Shown here one piece after another: positions 34,786-45,547 of a DNA stretch of 64,000 nucleotides; the first letter of the stretch is position 1, and each line of letters begins with the position of its first letter. Position numbers and translations under genes: made by a program. Location of the stretch: contig JAPLRU010000114.1 in the NCBI GenBank assembly GCA_026399025.1, positions 1-64,000 of the forward strand. The letters are read 5' to 3'. The notes under the pieces are model-generated. The model saw only the letters and a list, made by a program, of their open reading frames with translations. It was not told where the DNA came from and ran no database searches. This DNA comes from Methylobacter sp. GTDB lineage: Bacteria > Pseudomonadota > Gammaproteobacteria > Methylococcales > Methylomonadaceae.

Positions 34786-37398
34786 ATGCCGACCGCTACC
34801 TCTTCTTCTACGCCTCCCTATAAGCCCGCGAACCGTAACCGGATATTGCCCGTCGTTCTGATCTATGCGATGTTCGGCGCGGGGTGGATAGTGTTGTCCG
34901 ACAAATTGGCGCAGTTAATATTCAGCGACCCGCACCAGATCATATTGGTCAGCATCGTCAAGGGCTGGTTGTTTGTCGGCATCACTTCATTACTGCTTTA
35001 CAGCCTGATGCAATATTGGGGCGGCGGCGTTACCGCGACTAAAATCATGCCGGTCGGTTCCAGACGGTTGCGGACGTCTTTTTTGGCGCTGGCGGTGATT
35101 ATTATTGCGCTGACCGCTACGGTGATTATTCACGCTTTCAAGCATCAAAGAGAAATCGTGCTGGGTCGAATGCACACCGTTACCGAGTTCAAGGCCCGGC
35201 AAATCACCGACTGGATCAAGGCCCGGCAAGATGACGCGGACTTTGTTCAAACCGGCGATTTTTTCAGCGAGCAGTACCGCCGTTGGCAACAAGCGGGGGA
35301 CCGGCACAGCGGCGAGCGCTTGCAATTGCAATTACAGCAATTGCAACAGAGCCGGGGCTTTGACGCCGTTATGCTGCTCAGTCCGGAGTTTAAGACGTTG
35401 TGGGCAAGCGGCAGCTTGCCGTTAACGGTTGCGCGGCCATTGCAAACCGTAGCGCAGCTTGCCGCAGCAGAGCGCAAGCTACAGCGAGCCGGTCCGTATC
35501 TCGATGCCGTCGGCACTCCGTGTCTGGATTTTATGATACCGCTGACGGCTGTTCCCGGTTCACCGCCGGTAGTCGTACTGCACCTCGATTTGATGAATCG
35601 GCTTTCTTCTATTTTGCACAGCCGGCCGCCGGCCGACACCAATGACCGGACCTTGTTGTTTCAGCGTGACGGCGACCGGCTTATCTTGCTTAATGCGCTA
35701 AAACAGCCGAAAGCGGCCACGGCTCGGCCGGAGCCGGCGGCGGACGCCGAACATTTATTTACCGCGCAACTGTTGCGCGCCGAGGCTTCGCCGGGGCTCC
35801 CGGTAGAAGGCCTGGATGAGCGGAATGTTGCGGTCATCGGCGTGGCGCAGGCTATCCCCGGAACGGACTGGCTGCTGGTAAGCCAACAGGATGTGTCCGA
35901 ATTTTATGCCGAGATCGTTGACGATGTTATGTGGGGCGGCTTTGTCGGCTTGCTGGCTTTGTTTATTGCCGGAGCCGGTTTTTATCTGTTCCAGCAGCGT
36001 CAACAATTGCTTCAGGCGCAGGCGGTACAGCAATCCCAAACCGAGCGTTTGCGCGCGCTGGACTTGCTTGCCGCGATTGCGGACAGCTCGGACGGCCCTA
36101 TTTTTGCTAAAGACCGGGACGGTTGCTATATCCTGTTCAATCATGCGGCCTGCCTGCTGGTCGGCAAGTCGGCCGAAGACATACTGGGACGCAATGACCA
36201 GGCTATTTTTTCGCCGGAGCGGGCGGAAATGTTGATGACTACCGGCCAACGGGTGCTCGACCGGAACCGCACGATTACTCAGGAAGAAGTGCTTGACACC
36301 TTGCAGGGCCAACGCGCTTTTCTTACCACTCAAGGACCGTTGCGCGACAGTGAAGGCAAGATCATCGGCATCTTCGGTATATCTCGAGATATTACCGAAC
36401 GAAAACAGGCCGAATTGGCCCTGCGCGACAGCGAAAGCCGTTTTCGCGCGTTGGTCGAGCAATCTCTGGCCGGAATTTACATTATTCAGGACGACCGTTT
36501 CCGTTATGTCAATCCCGGTTTTACCGCCCTTTTCGGTTACGACTCGGCGGAAGCCTTAATCGATAAGGTACCTGTTACCGAGCTGGTTAGCTTGGAAGAT
36601 CGCGAACGGGTGGCGGAAAATATGCGTCGGCGCATTGATGCTGAGGTTGCCTATCTGCATTACAGCTTTACCGGTTTGCGCCGCGACGGCAGCCGCATTG
36701 AGGTTGAGGCGCATGGACGCAGCTTCGATTACCGGGGACGTCCGGCTATTATCGGCTTTATCCTCAACATTACCGAACGCAAGACGGTCGAAGCACAGCT
36801 TCGGATCAGCGAAGAACGCCTCAAATTGGCTTTGGATGCGGCCGGCGATGGTCTTTGGGATTGGGATTTACGGAGCGGGTTGGCCTATTTGACGCCGCAA
36901 TACTACGCAATAACCGGTTATCGGCCTGAGCAAGTCACGCCGGATTTTGAGTTTTTCAAAAGCACAGTGCATCCTGATGACCTGCCTCAGGTGCTGGAAA
37001 TCATGGCGGCTCATTTGCAAGGTAAAATTCCGGCCAGCGAATTCGATTACCGTTTGGTCACCGCTACGGAAGAAATCAAATGGATGCGGGGTAGAGGCCG
37101 CGTGGTCGAATACGACGCGGCGGGATTTCCGCTCAGGGTCATCGGCACCATTACCGACATCAGCGAGCGCAAAGCCGCCGAGGAGGCTTTGCTCAGGCAA
37201 ACTCAAGAGCTGGCTCAACGCAACAGCGAATTGGAGCGTTTCAACCGCGCCACGGTGGGACGCGAACTGGACATGATTGCCTTGAAACGGCAAGTTAACG
37301 AGCTATCCCGTCAACTGGGGCGGGAACCGCCTTATGCGCTGGCTTTTCTTGATGCCGACGACGACCCGAAAGCTAATGGCGCAGTCGCTGAAAAATAA
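34786..37398 (+). CDS. Membrane PAS sensor without catalytic output domain
   Basis: 870 residues from ATG 34786; TTG 34756 would add ten. Two membrane helices near the N terminus ([20 protein letters not shown] and [20 protein letters not shown]), another before an extracytoplasmic sensor region (~105-375, Cache-like), and one after it ([18 protein letters not shown]). Then three PAS domains (~420-540, 545-670, 675-800), each ending in a [G/N]-I-[S/T]-[E/D]-R-K type PAC motif. The end is a coiled-coil tail [16 protein letters not shown]. No kinase, cyclase or MCP domain follows. Proteins with this tail typically relay to a neighbouring kinase; here a hybrid kinase follows 173 bp downstream. 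Confidence 0.88.
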   Translation: MPTATSSSTPPYKPANRNRILPVVLIYAMFGAGWIVLSDKLAQLIFSDPHQIILVSIVKGWLFVGITSLLLYSLMQYWGGGVTATKIMPVGSRRLRTSFLALAVIIIALTATVIIHAFKHQREIVLGRMHTVTEFKARQITDWIKARQDDADFVQTGDFFSEQYRRWQQAGDRHSGERLQLQLQQLQQSRGFDAVMLLSPEFKTLWASGSLPLTVARPLQTVAQLAAAERKLQRAGPYLDAVGTPCLDFMIPLTAVPGSPPVVVLHLDLMNRLSSILHSRPPADTNDRTLLFQRDGDRLILLNALKQPKAATARPEPAADAEHLFTAQLLRAEASPGLPVEGLDERNVAVIGVAQAIPGTDWLLVSQQDVSEFYAEIVDDVMWGGFVGLLALFIAGAGFYLFQQRQQLLQAQAVQQSQTERLRALDLLAAIADSSDGPIFAKDRDGCYILFNHAACLLVGKSAEDILGRNDQAIFSPERAEMLMTTGQRVLDRNRTITQEEVLDTLQGQRAFLTTQGPLRDSEGKIIGIFGISRDITERKQAELALRDSESRFRALVEQSLAGIYIIQDDRFRYVNPGFTALFGYDSAEALIDKVPVTELVSLEDRERVAENMRRRIDAEVAYLHYSFTGLRRDGSRIEVEAHGRSFDYRGRPAIIGFILNITERKTVEAQLRISEERLKLALDAAGDGLWDWDLRSGLAYLTPQYYAITGYRPEQVTPDFEFFKSTVHPDDLPQVLEIMAAHLQGKIPASEFDYRLVTATEEIKWMRGRGRVVEYDAAGFPLRVIGTITDISERKAAEEALLRQTQELAQRNSELERFNRATVGRELDMIALKRQVNELSRQLGREPPYALAFLDADDDPKANGAVAEK

Positions 37399-37571
37399 AA
37401 TGCGTAGGGTGCCGAACGTTATGCTTAACGCAGATTTTTTTGACGGCTGAACCGTGTTTATCCCTGTTATCTGCGTTCCCTTGTCTTTGCCGGCAGAACA
37501 GTTACCCTATTGCCGCAAAATGCACGAAACTATTCAATCCCCTAACCGTCCGCCGGAGCGATGAAGCCGCT

Positions 37572-40500
37572 ATGAACAAGCCGTTGCAAATTCTGCTCAT
37601 CGAAGCTGTTCCCGCCGACTTCCGGCTGTTGGTGCAACACTTGAGCCAACAAGGGCTTGATGCCGAGTGCCGATGCGTCAACAACGAGGCTGAGTTAAAT
37701 ACCGCCTTGCAGAGTCCATGGGATATTGTGCTTTCGGATTACAACCTGGCGGGAATGGATTTTACCAAGACTCTGCAACGCATTCGAACGCAAAATCCCG
37801 ATCTGCCGTTCATCCTGGTATCGAGCGGCGTCGGCGAAGAGACCGCGGTGGAATTGCTGCGCTTGGGGATCAGCGATTTTGTCCTCAAAGACAATTTGAT
37901 CAGATTGCTTCCGGCGATTCGGCGCGCCCTGGATGAGGCCGGCGAACGTCGCGCCCGGCTGGCTGCGGAAGCGGCATTGCGCGAAAGCCAAGCGTCGGCT
38001 CTCGAAGAGCAGCGCCAGGCCAGACTGGCGGCGCTGAATCTGATGGAGGATGCACTCGCCGCCCGCCACCGCGCCGAAGCCGCTCATGCGGCGTTGCGGG
38101 AGTCCGAAGCCAAATATCGCCTGTTGGCTGATAACGCAGCCGATTGTATCTTCTGGATTGGACCGGACGGCGACTTTAAATATATTTCGCCCGCTTGCGA
38201 ACAGCTTTACGGTCGGACTCCGGAGGAGTTTTTGGCCGATCCCGAGTTAATGACTAACATCATCCACTGCGACGACCGCGCCGCCTACCGGCAATACCTT
38301 GCCGCCGCTTATACTGACAGCAGCGAGCTGGAAGCGCGTATCGTGCATAAAAATGGGGATGTGCGTTGGCTTTGCCATCATTGCAAGCCCATCTATGACG
38401 AGGATGGCGGCTACTTGGGTCGACGCGGGGTGAACCGGGATATTACCTTGCGTAAGCAGACCGAGGAGCAGTTGAGCAAGCTCGCTCAGGCGGTGGAGCA
38501 GAGCCCTGAAAGCATCATTATCACCAATCCGGAAGGCGATATCGAATACGTTAACGAGGCTTTTCTTAAAAACAGCGGCTATCGCCGCGATGAGATTATG
38601 GCTCGGAATCCGCGTATTTTAAATTCCGACAAGACGCCGAAACACACTTATGCGGAGCTTTGGGCCACTATCGCTCAGGGCGACACCTGGAGAGGCGAAT
38701 TCATTAATAAGCGCAAGGATGGCAGCGAATACGTGGATTTTGCGATCATCACGCCGATCCGTCAGCTTGACGGGCATATTACCCATTACGTAGCGGTTCA
38801 GGAAGACATCACCGAGAAGAAGCGTTTGGCCAAGGAACTGGACCGGCACCGTCATCACTTGGAAGAGCTGGTCGCCAGCCGCACCACGGAACTGGAGTCG
38901 GCCCGTGCTTTGGCCGATGCCGCCAGTAAAGCCAAGAGCGCTTTTTTGACCAATATGAGCCATGAAATCCGTACTCCGATGAATGCGATTATCGGCTTGA
39001 CTTACCTGTTGCGTCAAAACACCCCGACCTTAGAACAATGCATACGCCTGGACAAGATGGATGCCGCCGCCCAACATCTGTTGTCCATTATCAACGACAT
39101 TCTGGACCTGTCCAAGATTGAGTCCGGCCGTCTGGAACTGGAACAAACCGATTTCGCTTTGGAGGCGGTGCTGGATCACATCAATTCGTTGATTGCCGAA
39201 CAATCCAAAGCCAAAGGCCTGACCATCAAAGTGGACAGCGACAGCGTGCCGCTCTGGTTGCGCGGCGACCCGACCCGGCTGCGTCAGGCCATGCTCAATT
39301 ATGCGGGCAATGCCGTTAAGTTCACACGGCAAGGCACTATCTGGCTACGCGCCAAACTCTTGGAGGAAACCGTCGACGGCTTGCAGGTACGGTTCGAGGT
39401 TCAGGATACCGGTATCGGTATCGCAAAAGAGAATTTGCCGCTGTTGTTTGAAGTTTTTGCTCAAGCCGATGTTTCGACGACCCGTAAATACGGAGGCACC
39501 GGCTTGGGCTTAGCGATTACCCGACGCTTGGCTACTATGATGGGCGGCGAGGCCGGTGTCGAAAGCACCTTGGGTCAAGGCAGCACCTTTTGGTTTACCG
39601 TCCGGCTCCAGCGAGGTCATGGAGTGATGCTTAGCGAAGTCGAACAAAAATCGCCAAACGCCGAGATCTTGCTGCGCCGAAACCATGCGGGCGCGCGTTT
39701 GCTGTTGGCGGAAGATAACCTCATTAACCGGGAAGTGGCGCTGGAACTGCTGCACGGCGTTGGACTGTCGGTGGACACGGCGGAAAACGGTCGTATCGCC
39801 CTGGATAAACTTCGGGCGAATAATTACGATCTGGTGCTGATGGACGTGCAAATGCCCGAAATGGACGGTTTGGCCGTGACCCGAGCGATTCGCGCCGAAC
39901 CCGGCTTCGCGCCTTTACCGATTTTGGCGATGACCGCCAACGCCTTCGACGAAGATCGGCGTATCTGTTTGGATGCCGGCATGAACGATTTTGTCGCCAA
40001 ACCGGCAACGCCCGATGCGCTTTACGCGACGCTGCTGCGTTGGTTGCCGCGTCTTGAACGGACTCACCCGTCGGCGGATTACGATAGCCGAGCGACCGGC
40101 CAAGCGCCTATGCCTGTTGCCGATAGCGGCATTTCGAGTCGCTTGGCCGCCATTCCGGAACTGGAGGCTGCATTAGGTCTTACGGTAGTGATGGGCGATA
40201 CCGTCAAATATCTGCGCCTGCTGCACATGTTCGCCGGTTCTCACAGCGAAGACATGAAGCAAGTACAGCAACGGCTGAGCGAAGGGGACACAGAGGAAGC
40301 CTTGCGTCTTGTGCATAACTTGAAAGGCGTTGCCGCGACTCTTGGCGCCCGCGGCGTTGCGGACTTGGCGAATCGGCTGTATACCGCCCTGCACCAAAAC
40401 GCCGCAGTAACCGAATGCACTGAACTGATTCGGCAATGCGAGCTCAAGTTAGCGCAACTGATCCGGGAAATTCTGAGTTTGCCCGCAGCGGATGCGCTTA

Positions 40501-40739
40501 TCGAGAACACGGCGTACAGTGCCGATTCTGAACTGAGCCGGCGGATTTTGCTGAAATTGGAGAGCCTGCTTGCCGAAGACAATACTTATGCAGGACGCTT
40601 GTCCCGAGAATCCGCCGGTTTGCTCCAAGCGAAATTGGGCGTCCGTTATACAGTCTTTACTCGCCAAATTGACGCTTTCGACTATGAAAGTGCGTTGACA
40701 ACATTACGCGAGGTAATTCATTCTGGAGCAGGTTGTTAA
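37572..40739 (+). CDS. Hybrid sensor histidine kinase (REC-PAS-PAS-HisKA-HATPase-REC-HPt)
   Basis: 1055 residues from ATG 37572; the frame is open back to TTG 37440 but receiver homology starts here. N-terminal receiver (~1-120) has [12 protein letters not shown] and FVLKDN but only one acid of the usual acidic pair (LLIEAVPAD). PAS domains ~180-300 and ~305-430. His[18 protein letters not shown] (phospho-His ~465), HATPase with [26 protein letters not shown]-terminal receiver LLLAEDN...[13 protein letters not shown]...VAKPA (~715-835) and an HPt domain with [12 protein letters not shown] (~920). The full phosphorelay is in one chain and ends on HPt, suited to passing phosphate to a separate receiver such as the REC-HD-GYP protein at 33601. 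Confidence 0.94.
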   Translation: MNKPLQILLIEAVPADFRLLVQHLSQQGLDAECRCVNNEAELNTALQSPWDIVLSDYNLAGMDFTKTLQRIRTQNPDLPFILVSSGVGEETAVELLRLGISDFVLKDNLIRLLPAIRRALDEAGERRARLAAEAALRESQASALEEQRQARLAALNLMEDALAARHRAEAAHAALRESEAKYRLLADNAADCIFWIGPDGDFKYISPACEQLYGRTPEEFLADPELMTNIIHCDDRAAYRQYLAAAYTDSSELEARIVHKNGDVRWLCHHCKPIYDEDGGYLGRRGVNRDITLRKQTEEQLSKLAQAVEQSPESIIITNPEGDIEYVNEAFLKNSGYRRDEIMARNPRILNSDKTPKHTYAELWATIAQGDTWRGEFINKRKDGSEYVDFAIITPIRQLDGHITHYVAVQEDITEKKRLAKELDRHRHHLEELVASRTTELESARALADAASKAKSAFLTNMSHEIRTPMNAIIGLTYLLRQNTPTLEQCIRLDKMDAAAQHLLSIINDILDLSKIESGRLELEQTDFALEAVLDHINSLIAEQSKAKGLTIKVDSDSVPLWLRGDPTRLRQAMLNYAGNAVKFTRQGTIWLRAKLLEETVDGLQVRFEVQDTGIGIAKENLPLLFEVFAQADVSTTRKYGGTGLGLAITRRLATMMGGEAGVESTLGQGSTFWFTVRLQRGHGVMLSEVEQKSPNAEILLRRNHAGARLLLAEDNLINREVALELLHGVGLSVDTAENGRIALDKLRANNYDLVLMDVQMPEMDGLAVTRAIRAEPGFAPLPILAMTANAFDEDRRICLDAGMNDFVAKPATPDALYATLLRWLPRLERTHPSADYDSRATGQAPMPVADSGISSRLAAIPELEAALGLTVVMGDTVKYLRLLHMFAGSHSEDMKQVQQRLSEGDTEEALRLVHNLKGVAATLGARGVADLANRLYTALHQNAAVTECTELIRQCELKLAQLIREILSLPAADALIENTAYSADSELSRRILLKLESLLAEDNTYAGRLSRESAGLLQAKLGVRYTVFTRQIDAFDYESALTTLREVIHSGAGC

Positions 40740-40898
40740 CCGGCAATGCCGATGATTATGATAAACACGGGTAAGTTATGAAGAATCTGCGTTAATCAAT
40801 TATTGACGTCATCCGCGTTCTATTTTTGCCGGGTTTGTCATCCGGTTTATTGACTACGAATTGTTTTAAGTGACTGTTCTGGTGGTGAAAAATATCTC

Positions 40899-41807
40899 TC
40901 ACAAGTGTTCTTTTAATATCAGCCTGATTTTTTCTTCGTCAAGATCCGTTAGTTCGCTGATCGTGTGCAGGGGAAGGCCCATCTTATGCGCATTACGTAC
41001 CATTTTTATTTTTGCATCCGACTCGCCTTGTATTAATCCCTGCTCTAAACCTTGCTCTAAACCTTTTTCCAGGCCTTGTTCCAGGCCTTGTTGTAAACCG
41101 GTTCGGGTGGCCAACTCTATCGAGCTTTTTTGTATATAAATCCAATCTTTCTTTTTATGTTGAAGTTCCAGCTCTTCTTCACTCAGATTGGCTTCGTTTG
41201 CGATATTAAAAGCCTTTTCAAGTTCGTGATTAAGATTGCCGGGAATGTAATCCAGACTTCCGGCGTTTTTTATAAAATAAAGCCATTTATCCCGAACAGT
41301 AGCCAGTTCCGCTTCCGTTTTATCGTATTTCGGCAGTTCAATAAAGACCAACTCAATATCGTCGCTGTATTCGATGAACTGCTTTTTTTCGATAAGTTTG
41401 AAATTGTTAATTAATTCTTCGGTATTTTTGAATAAGACAAAGTCGGTGATCGTTAAGGCGATGACCGGGTTAAGCAGATGATAGGCATCGCCTTTTTTTA
41501 GCTGAACCGAATAATTTTTTGCCGCGTTATACAGGATACGCTTTTCCAGTCCTTCATGATTAAGCACCTGCATTTCGATGATAACTCTCGAATTGTCATC
41601 CAATTCGGCCTTAACATCCACGTAAGTGTCTTTCATTCCTTTTAATAGCGGAATGCTGTAAGGATCGACAATGATGAGATCTTTGATTTTTCGGGTGCCG
41701 TCAAATTCGATGACCGAATTAAGAAAGCTGATCAGGATGTCTTTTGAATTTACGCTGCCAAAGACTTTCTTAAAAGCAAAATCGGTTTTTACGTCGAGAA
41801 ATTTCAT
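40899..41807 (-). CDS. Rpn/PD-(D/E)XK family nuclease (transposase-like)
   Basis: 302 residues. N-terminal KTDFAFKKVFG (~7-17) and the nuclease core DTYVDVKAELDDNSRVIIEMQV (~60-81, D...ExQ) identify the Rpn/PDDEXK_2 family, whose members promote recA-independent recombination and are annotated as transposases. The C-terminal region contains a glycine-glutamine-leucine repeat (GLEQGLEKGLEQGLEQGL, ~237-254), matched in DNA by short tandem repeats at about 41036-41100, typical of this family. It stands alone and in reverse orientation between the hybrid kinase and the NIT chemoreceptor. No terminal inverted repeats are visible at its ends. Confidence 0.88.
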   Translation of the reverse strand: MKFLDVKTDFAFKKVFGSVNSKDILISFLNSVIEFDGTRKIKDLIIVDPYSIPLLKGMKDTYVDVKAELDDNSRVIIEMQVLNHEGLEKRILYNAAKNYSVQLKKGDAYHLLNPVIALTITDFVLFKNTEELINNFKLIEKKQFIEYSDDIELVFIELPKYDKTEAELATVRDKWLYFIKNAGSLDYIPGNLNHELEKAFNIANEANLSEEELELQHKKKDWIYIQKSSIELATRTGLQQGLEQGLEKGLEQGLEQGLIQGESDAKIKMVRNAHKMGLPLHTISELTDLDEEKIRLILKEHL

Positions 41808-42230
41808 TGCGCACCTATCGCCATTGACAAGGTAGACTGAGTTCCGATCTATGCTTTAATGCCTTAGACGAGCCCTTTTGATACTTTGATTGTTTCATAG
41901 CTAAATCAATTTAGCCAGCCTCTAACCCTGCCGGCCGATCCAAATACCGGCCGCACGCTTTTAGCCGCATCCACACCGTCAGCCGTAAATAGACAGGAGA
42001 TATATCCGGCGGCGGCTTGGTTTGCCTGTCTATACTTAATACAATTATAAAATCCTGCCGTTCAACCTATCGGTTACGTTGCTATGCAACAATAAGCCGA
42101 CCCTCGCTGGAGAAAGTCAACAAAGCGAGAGCGGCGCTCGAATGCTTACCCTTTAGATGCTATAATTTTTTTAACAATTCAGGCGTAAATATCTTGAATT
42201 TATTTAGAAAATTCACTCTGGGAATTCAGC
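41808..42230. other. 423-bp divergent intergenic region with chemoreceptor promoter
   Basis: No gene supported; a 106-codon frame at 42017-42337 overlaps the chemoreceptor in another frame. It contains an extended -10 (TGCTATAAT, 42158-42166) ~65 bp before the chemoreceptor ATG. Confidence 0.45.
42158..42166 (+). promoter_or_regulatory. Extended -10 promoter element before NIT chemoreceptor
   Basis: TGCTATAAT: a perfect TATAAT with the TGn extension, which reduces dependence on a -35. Transcription would begin near 42173, leaving a ~58-nt leader. Confidence 0.5.
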
Positions 42231-44987
42231 ATGGCGAACACTATTACTTTCACTTCGAGCTTAAGATCCAAGTTAATTCTGATGGCGACTATTCCGGTTT
42301 TGGCTCTGCTGTATTTTGCCGGTTCCGGGGTTATTGACAAGCTGGCGCTGTCAAAAGAAATGGTTAAGCTGGAAGCGCTGGTTGATGTTTCCGTTAAGAT
42401 TGGCGCTTTAGTCCATGAAATGCAAAAAGAGCGCGGCATGAGCGCCGCTTTCATCGGCAGCAACGGCGTTAAATTTGCGATCGAATTACCTGCTCAACGC
42501 GTAAAAACCGACAAGGCTGCTGAAATATTTCAAACCACACTTAAAAGCTTTGATCCCGGCAGTTACAGCGACGCGTTGAAAACTTTACTGGCTACCGCTG
42601 TCGCCAATTTGGACGAAATGCCGGCCAAACGCAACATCATCACTGCTTTTGGCATGGACGCTATACAATCCAGCGCTTATTACAGCAAAACTATCGGCTT
42701 CTTGTTGGATGTTCCGGCTCAGGTTTCCATGCTCAGCAGCCACAGCGAAATTTCGCGTCTGGCTTCTGCATACTCCAGTTTGCTTAAAGCTAAGGAACGG
42801 GTCGGTATGGAACGCGCATTGTTATCGACTGTATTTGTTGCAGACCGCTTTACGCCGGAAACCCAGAGCCGATTCTTAAAAAACGCTTCCGCTCAGGACA
42901 TCTATATCGATTTGTTTCTTACTTACGCGCTGGACAGCCAGAAAAATTTTTATACAACTAAAGTATCGGGACCTGCCGTCGATGAAGTGGCGCGGATCAA
43001 AAAAGTCGCGATGGACAAAGGCAATGAGCCGGGGCTTGGCATTGACCCGGTCTACTGGTTCAAAACAGTGACCGAAAAAATCGATCTGATCAAGGACGTC
43101 GAGAATAAACTCTCCGCCGATCTTCTGGACACGACAGGCAAATTAGAGAGCAATGCTCAGCAGATGGTCATATTTTTCGGCATGCTAACGGCTCTGTCAG
43201 TCATAACGACTACCCTGTTAACCTTCCTGATTAGCAGAGGAATTTTGCGTTCAATTAGCTCGCTTCAGCAAGTGGCCAGCGCCATTGCAAGCGGTGATTT
43301 GAGTTCCGGCATTGATCTTTCTCTGAACGATGAACTGGGGGAATTATTCCGCTCTATGAATACTATGCAGCAGCAATTGATCGCGCGCAGCACGAAAGAT
43401 CACCAAGAGCATGATGAGTTTCTGCGCATTAAAATCGCGCTGGACAGCATTACCTCCAATGTGATGGTGGCTGACAATGAGCGTAATATCGTTTACATGA
43501 ATCCGGCGGTAAGGGCTATGCTGAAAAACGCCGAGTCGGATATACGCAAAGTGTTATCCAAGTTTGATGCCGGTAAATTGTTGGGCACGAACATGGATGT
43601 TTTTCATAAGAATCCCGCACACCAGAAGCAACTGCTTAGCGTCTTAAGTTCGACTTTTCGCAGTGAAATTCACATTGGAATCCGTACTTTTTACTTAACA
43701 GTTAATCCTATTAATAATGAACAGGGCCAAAGAATCGGCTCGGTAGTGGAATGGAAGGATCGAACCGCTGAGGTGGCTATCGAACAAGAAGTCGCCAAGG
43801 TGGTCAGTGGCGCTGTGTTAGGCGATTTCAACCAGCGTATTAACGAGACAGATAAAGACGGTTTCTTTTTGCAATTGGCGGAGGGAGTCAATGAACTGAT
43901 GGAGACCAGTTCCACCGGTTTAAACGAAGTCGCGCGAGTGCTCGGAGCTTTGTCCCGCGGCGACCTGACCGAAACCATTACTAATAGTTATTCGGGAACT
44001 TTCGGTCAACTTAAAAACGATTCCAATTCCACGGTAGAAAAGTTGAAAGACATCGTCGGCCAGATTAAAGAGGTTTCCGTAACGATTAATACCGCAGCAA
44101 AAGAGATCGCTTCCGGCAATAATGATCTGTCGCACCGTACCGAGGAACAAGCGGCCAGCCTGCAACAAACCGCCGCCAGCATGGAGGAGTTAACGTCAAC
44201 CGTGCAAGCCAACAGTCAAAATGCCAAACACGCCAATCAGCTTGCGGTCGGAGCAACCGATATAGCAGGGAAGGGGGTTAAAGTGGTGGGCCAGGTGGTA
44301 TCGACGATGGAAAATATTAACGAGTCTTCGCGCAAAGTGGTGGATATTATCTCAGTGATAGACAGTATCGCTTTTCAAACCAATATTCTCGCTCTCAACG
44401 CTGCGGTTGAAGCGGCCCGTGCCGGCGAACAAGGCCGGGGCTTTGCCGTCGTAGCCGCCGAGGTGCGTAATCTTGCCCAACGCGCTGCCGCTGCCGCTGC
44501 TGAAATCAAAGGTCTGATTGGCGATTCGGTAGAAAAAGTTGAAGACGGCACTAAGCTGGTTGCTCAAGCCGGAAAGACTATGGAAGAAATCGTTAGTGCG
44601 ATTCGTGGTGTGACAGCGATTATGTCCAACATCAGCGCCGCATCGATGGAACAAACGTCGGGCATTGAGCAGGTCAATCAAGCCATCGGTCAAATGGATG
44701 ATGTCACTCAACAAAACGCAGCCTTGGTCGAGCAAGCGGCCGCCGCTGCCGAATCGTTGGAAGAACAAACGCAAAGCTTGGCGGTTACGGTGGCGCATTT
44801 TAGATTGGATGACAACGAGCGCAACGCGACGAGCGTCATGTCTCCGAGGGGAGCAGTCAAAACCGGCAGCTCTTTTAGTTCAGCCCCGCCGCGAAAAGAA
44901 ACGGCACCGACCAGATCAAGCGTCAATAAAAGCTCGGCATTAGCTAAGCCGAAGCCGGTTGAGAGCGATCAGTGGGAAGAGTTTTAA
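42231..44987 (+). CDS. NIT-domain methyl-accepting chemotaxis protein with WEEF tether
   Basis: 918 residues. Membrane helix ~12-35; periplasmic helical domain ~40-295 with the NIT signature [20 protein letters not shown] (~62-81), a domain described for nitrate/nitrite-responsive receptors; second membrane helix ~310-335; HAMP ~338-390; internal PAS (~400-510, [20 protein letters not shown]); second HAMP-like repeat; MCP hairpin with tip [19 protein letters not shown]. The C-terminal SDQWEEF matches the CheR/CheB tether, as in the receptor at 5482. Methylation-region glutamate pairs appear around [17 protein letters not shown]. Single gene. Confidence 0.93.
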   Translation: MANTITFTSSLRSKLILMATIPVLALLYFAGSGVIDKLALSKEMVKLEALVDVSVKIGALVHEMQKERGMSAAFIGSNGVKFAIELPAQRVKTDKAAEIFQTTLKSFDPGSYSDALKTLLATAVANLDEMPAKRNIITAFGMDAIQSSAYYSKTIGFLLDVPAQVSMLSSHSEISRLASAYSSLLKAKERVGMERALLSTVFVADRFTPETQSRFLKNASAQDIYIDLFLTYALDSQKNFYTTKVSGPAVDEVARIKKVAMDKGNEPGLGIDPVYWFKTVTEKIDLIKDVENKLSADLLDTTGKLESNAQQMVIFFGMLTALSVITTTLLTFLISRGILRSISSLQQVASAIASGDLSSGIDLSLNDELGELFRSMNTMQQQLIARSTKDHQEHDEFLRIKIALDSITSNVMVADNERNIVYMNPAVRAMLKNAESDIRKVLSKFDAGKLLGTNMDVFHKNPAHQKQLLSVLSSTFRSEIHIGIRTFYLTVNPINNEQGQRIGSVVEWKDRTAEVAIEQEVAKVVSGAVLGDFNQRINETDKDGFFLQLAEGVNELMETSSTGLNEVARVLGALSRGDLTETITNSYSGTFGQLKNDSNSTVEKLKDIVGQIKEVSVTINTAAKEIASGNNDLSHRTEEQAASLQQTAASMEELTSTVQANSQNAKHANQLAVGATDIAGKGVKVVGQVVSTMENINESSRKVVDIISVIDSIAFQTNILALNAAVEAARAGEQGRGFAVVAAEVRNLAQRAAAAAAEIKGLIGDSVEKVEDGTKLVAQAGKTMEEIVSAIRGVTAIMSNISAASMEQTSGIEQVNQAIGQMDDVTQQNAALVEQAAAAAESLEEQTQSLAVTVAHFRLDDNERNATSVMSPRGAVKTGSSFSSAPPRKETAPTRSSVNKSSALAKPKPVESDQWEEF

Positions 44988-45071
44988 TGCTCTCGATCAG
45001 CTCTAGTTTTAGAGGCGATCCTGATCGATTTTAGAGCTTCTTTAGTCACAACAGTACTTTAAAATCTTTTA

Positions 45072-45130
45072 TTCACCACGAAAGCACGAAGTTATCTCTT
45101 TCTTGCTGTCCTTCGTGCCTTTGTGGTGAA
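45072..45130. repeat. TTCGTGGTGAA hairpin repeat, copy 3
   Basis: TTCACCACGAAAGCACGAAG (45072-45091) pairs with CTTCGTGCCTTTGTGGTGAA (45111-45130) with two wobble-compatible differences; 19-nt loop. Confidence 0.75.
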
Positions 45131-45282
45131 TTTTTTTTAAGAGCTTTTTTCGGCAGATTTTGGTATAGATTTTCTTAAAAAATCGTTTTTTTCCGTTTAA
45201 GCATTCTTATCAATTCGGTCATTTTGAGGCGGCACCAACACAACACATGGGTTTTTCTATGTTTTTACAAAGCTTTTTAGGT

Positions 45283-45288
45283 TAAAAT
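45283..45288 (+). promoter_or_regulatory. Candidate -10 (TAAAAT) of the structured RNA
   Basis: GGTTAAAATAGCGGG; the distance to the first closing-stem base is about 35 bp. A TTTACA word occurs at 45264-45269 but its spacing is short. Confidence 0.35.
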
Positions 45289-45299
45289 AGCGGGCTTTC

Positions 45300-45515
45300 G
45301 AAGCTGGACGAGTGAGCAGCGATGGTGACCCAATAAATGCACCTCACTCGGCTTGAGCTACCTGCCTGTTCCGACGCATTTCATCCACTCCGATGGCTAC
45401 CGCCACCGCGGTCTTAGGTTATGTGACTGCGTTAGGGTATGTAGCTCACCGCCCCGGTACGAGTCCTCAGTAAGAACCCAAGGTTTGAATTTTTTACTGA
45501 GAGCGGTCACCAAAA
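45300..45515 (+). ncRNA. ssrS: Structured RNA, probable 6S RNA (SsrS)
   Basis: A gene-free stretch that folds as one long, interrupted hairpin. Complementary arms, from outside in: GGTGACC (45324-45330)/GGTCACC (45505-45511); ACTCG (45346)/CGAGT (45460); GAGCTAC (45355-45361)/GTAGCTC (45441-45447); ACGCA (45374)/TGCGT (45428); ACCGC (45399)/GCGGT (45408). A side hairpin CTCAGTAA (45466)/TTACTGAG (45494) lies in the 3' arm. Remembered E. coli 6S RNA gives local matches in the same order: CGA..ATTTCAT.CCAC, GATGG/ATGTGG, CCGCGGT and GAACC.AAGG.TT. Length (~200 nt), single long stem and bulged middle fit 6S, which binds the sigma-70 RNA polymerase. It directly precedes the EF-G gene rather than ygfA. 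Ends are approximate. Confidence 0.65.
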
Positions 45516-45547
45516 AAGTTTTTTATGCCCAACTTTAGAGTAAAAAC

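Noticed and set aside
40899..41807. Insertion sequence around the Rpn-type gene
   Set aside because: No terminal inverted repeats or target duplications flank it; Rpn genes usually stand alone.
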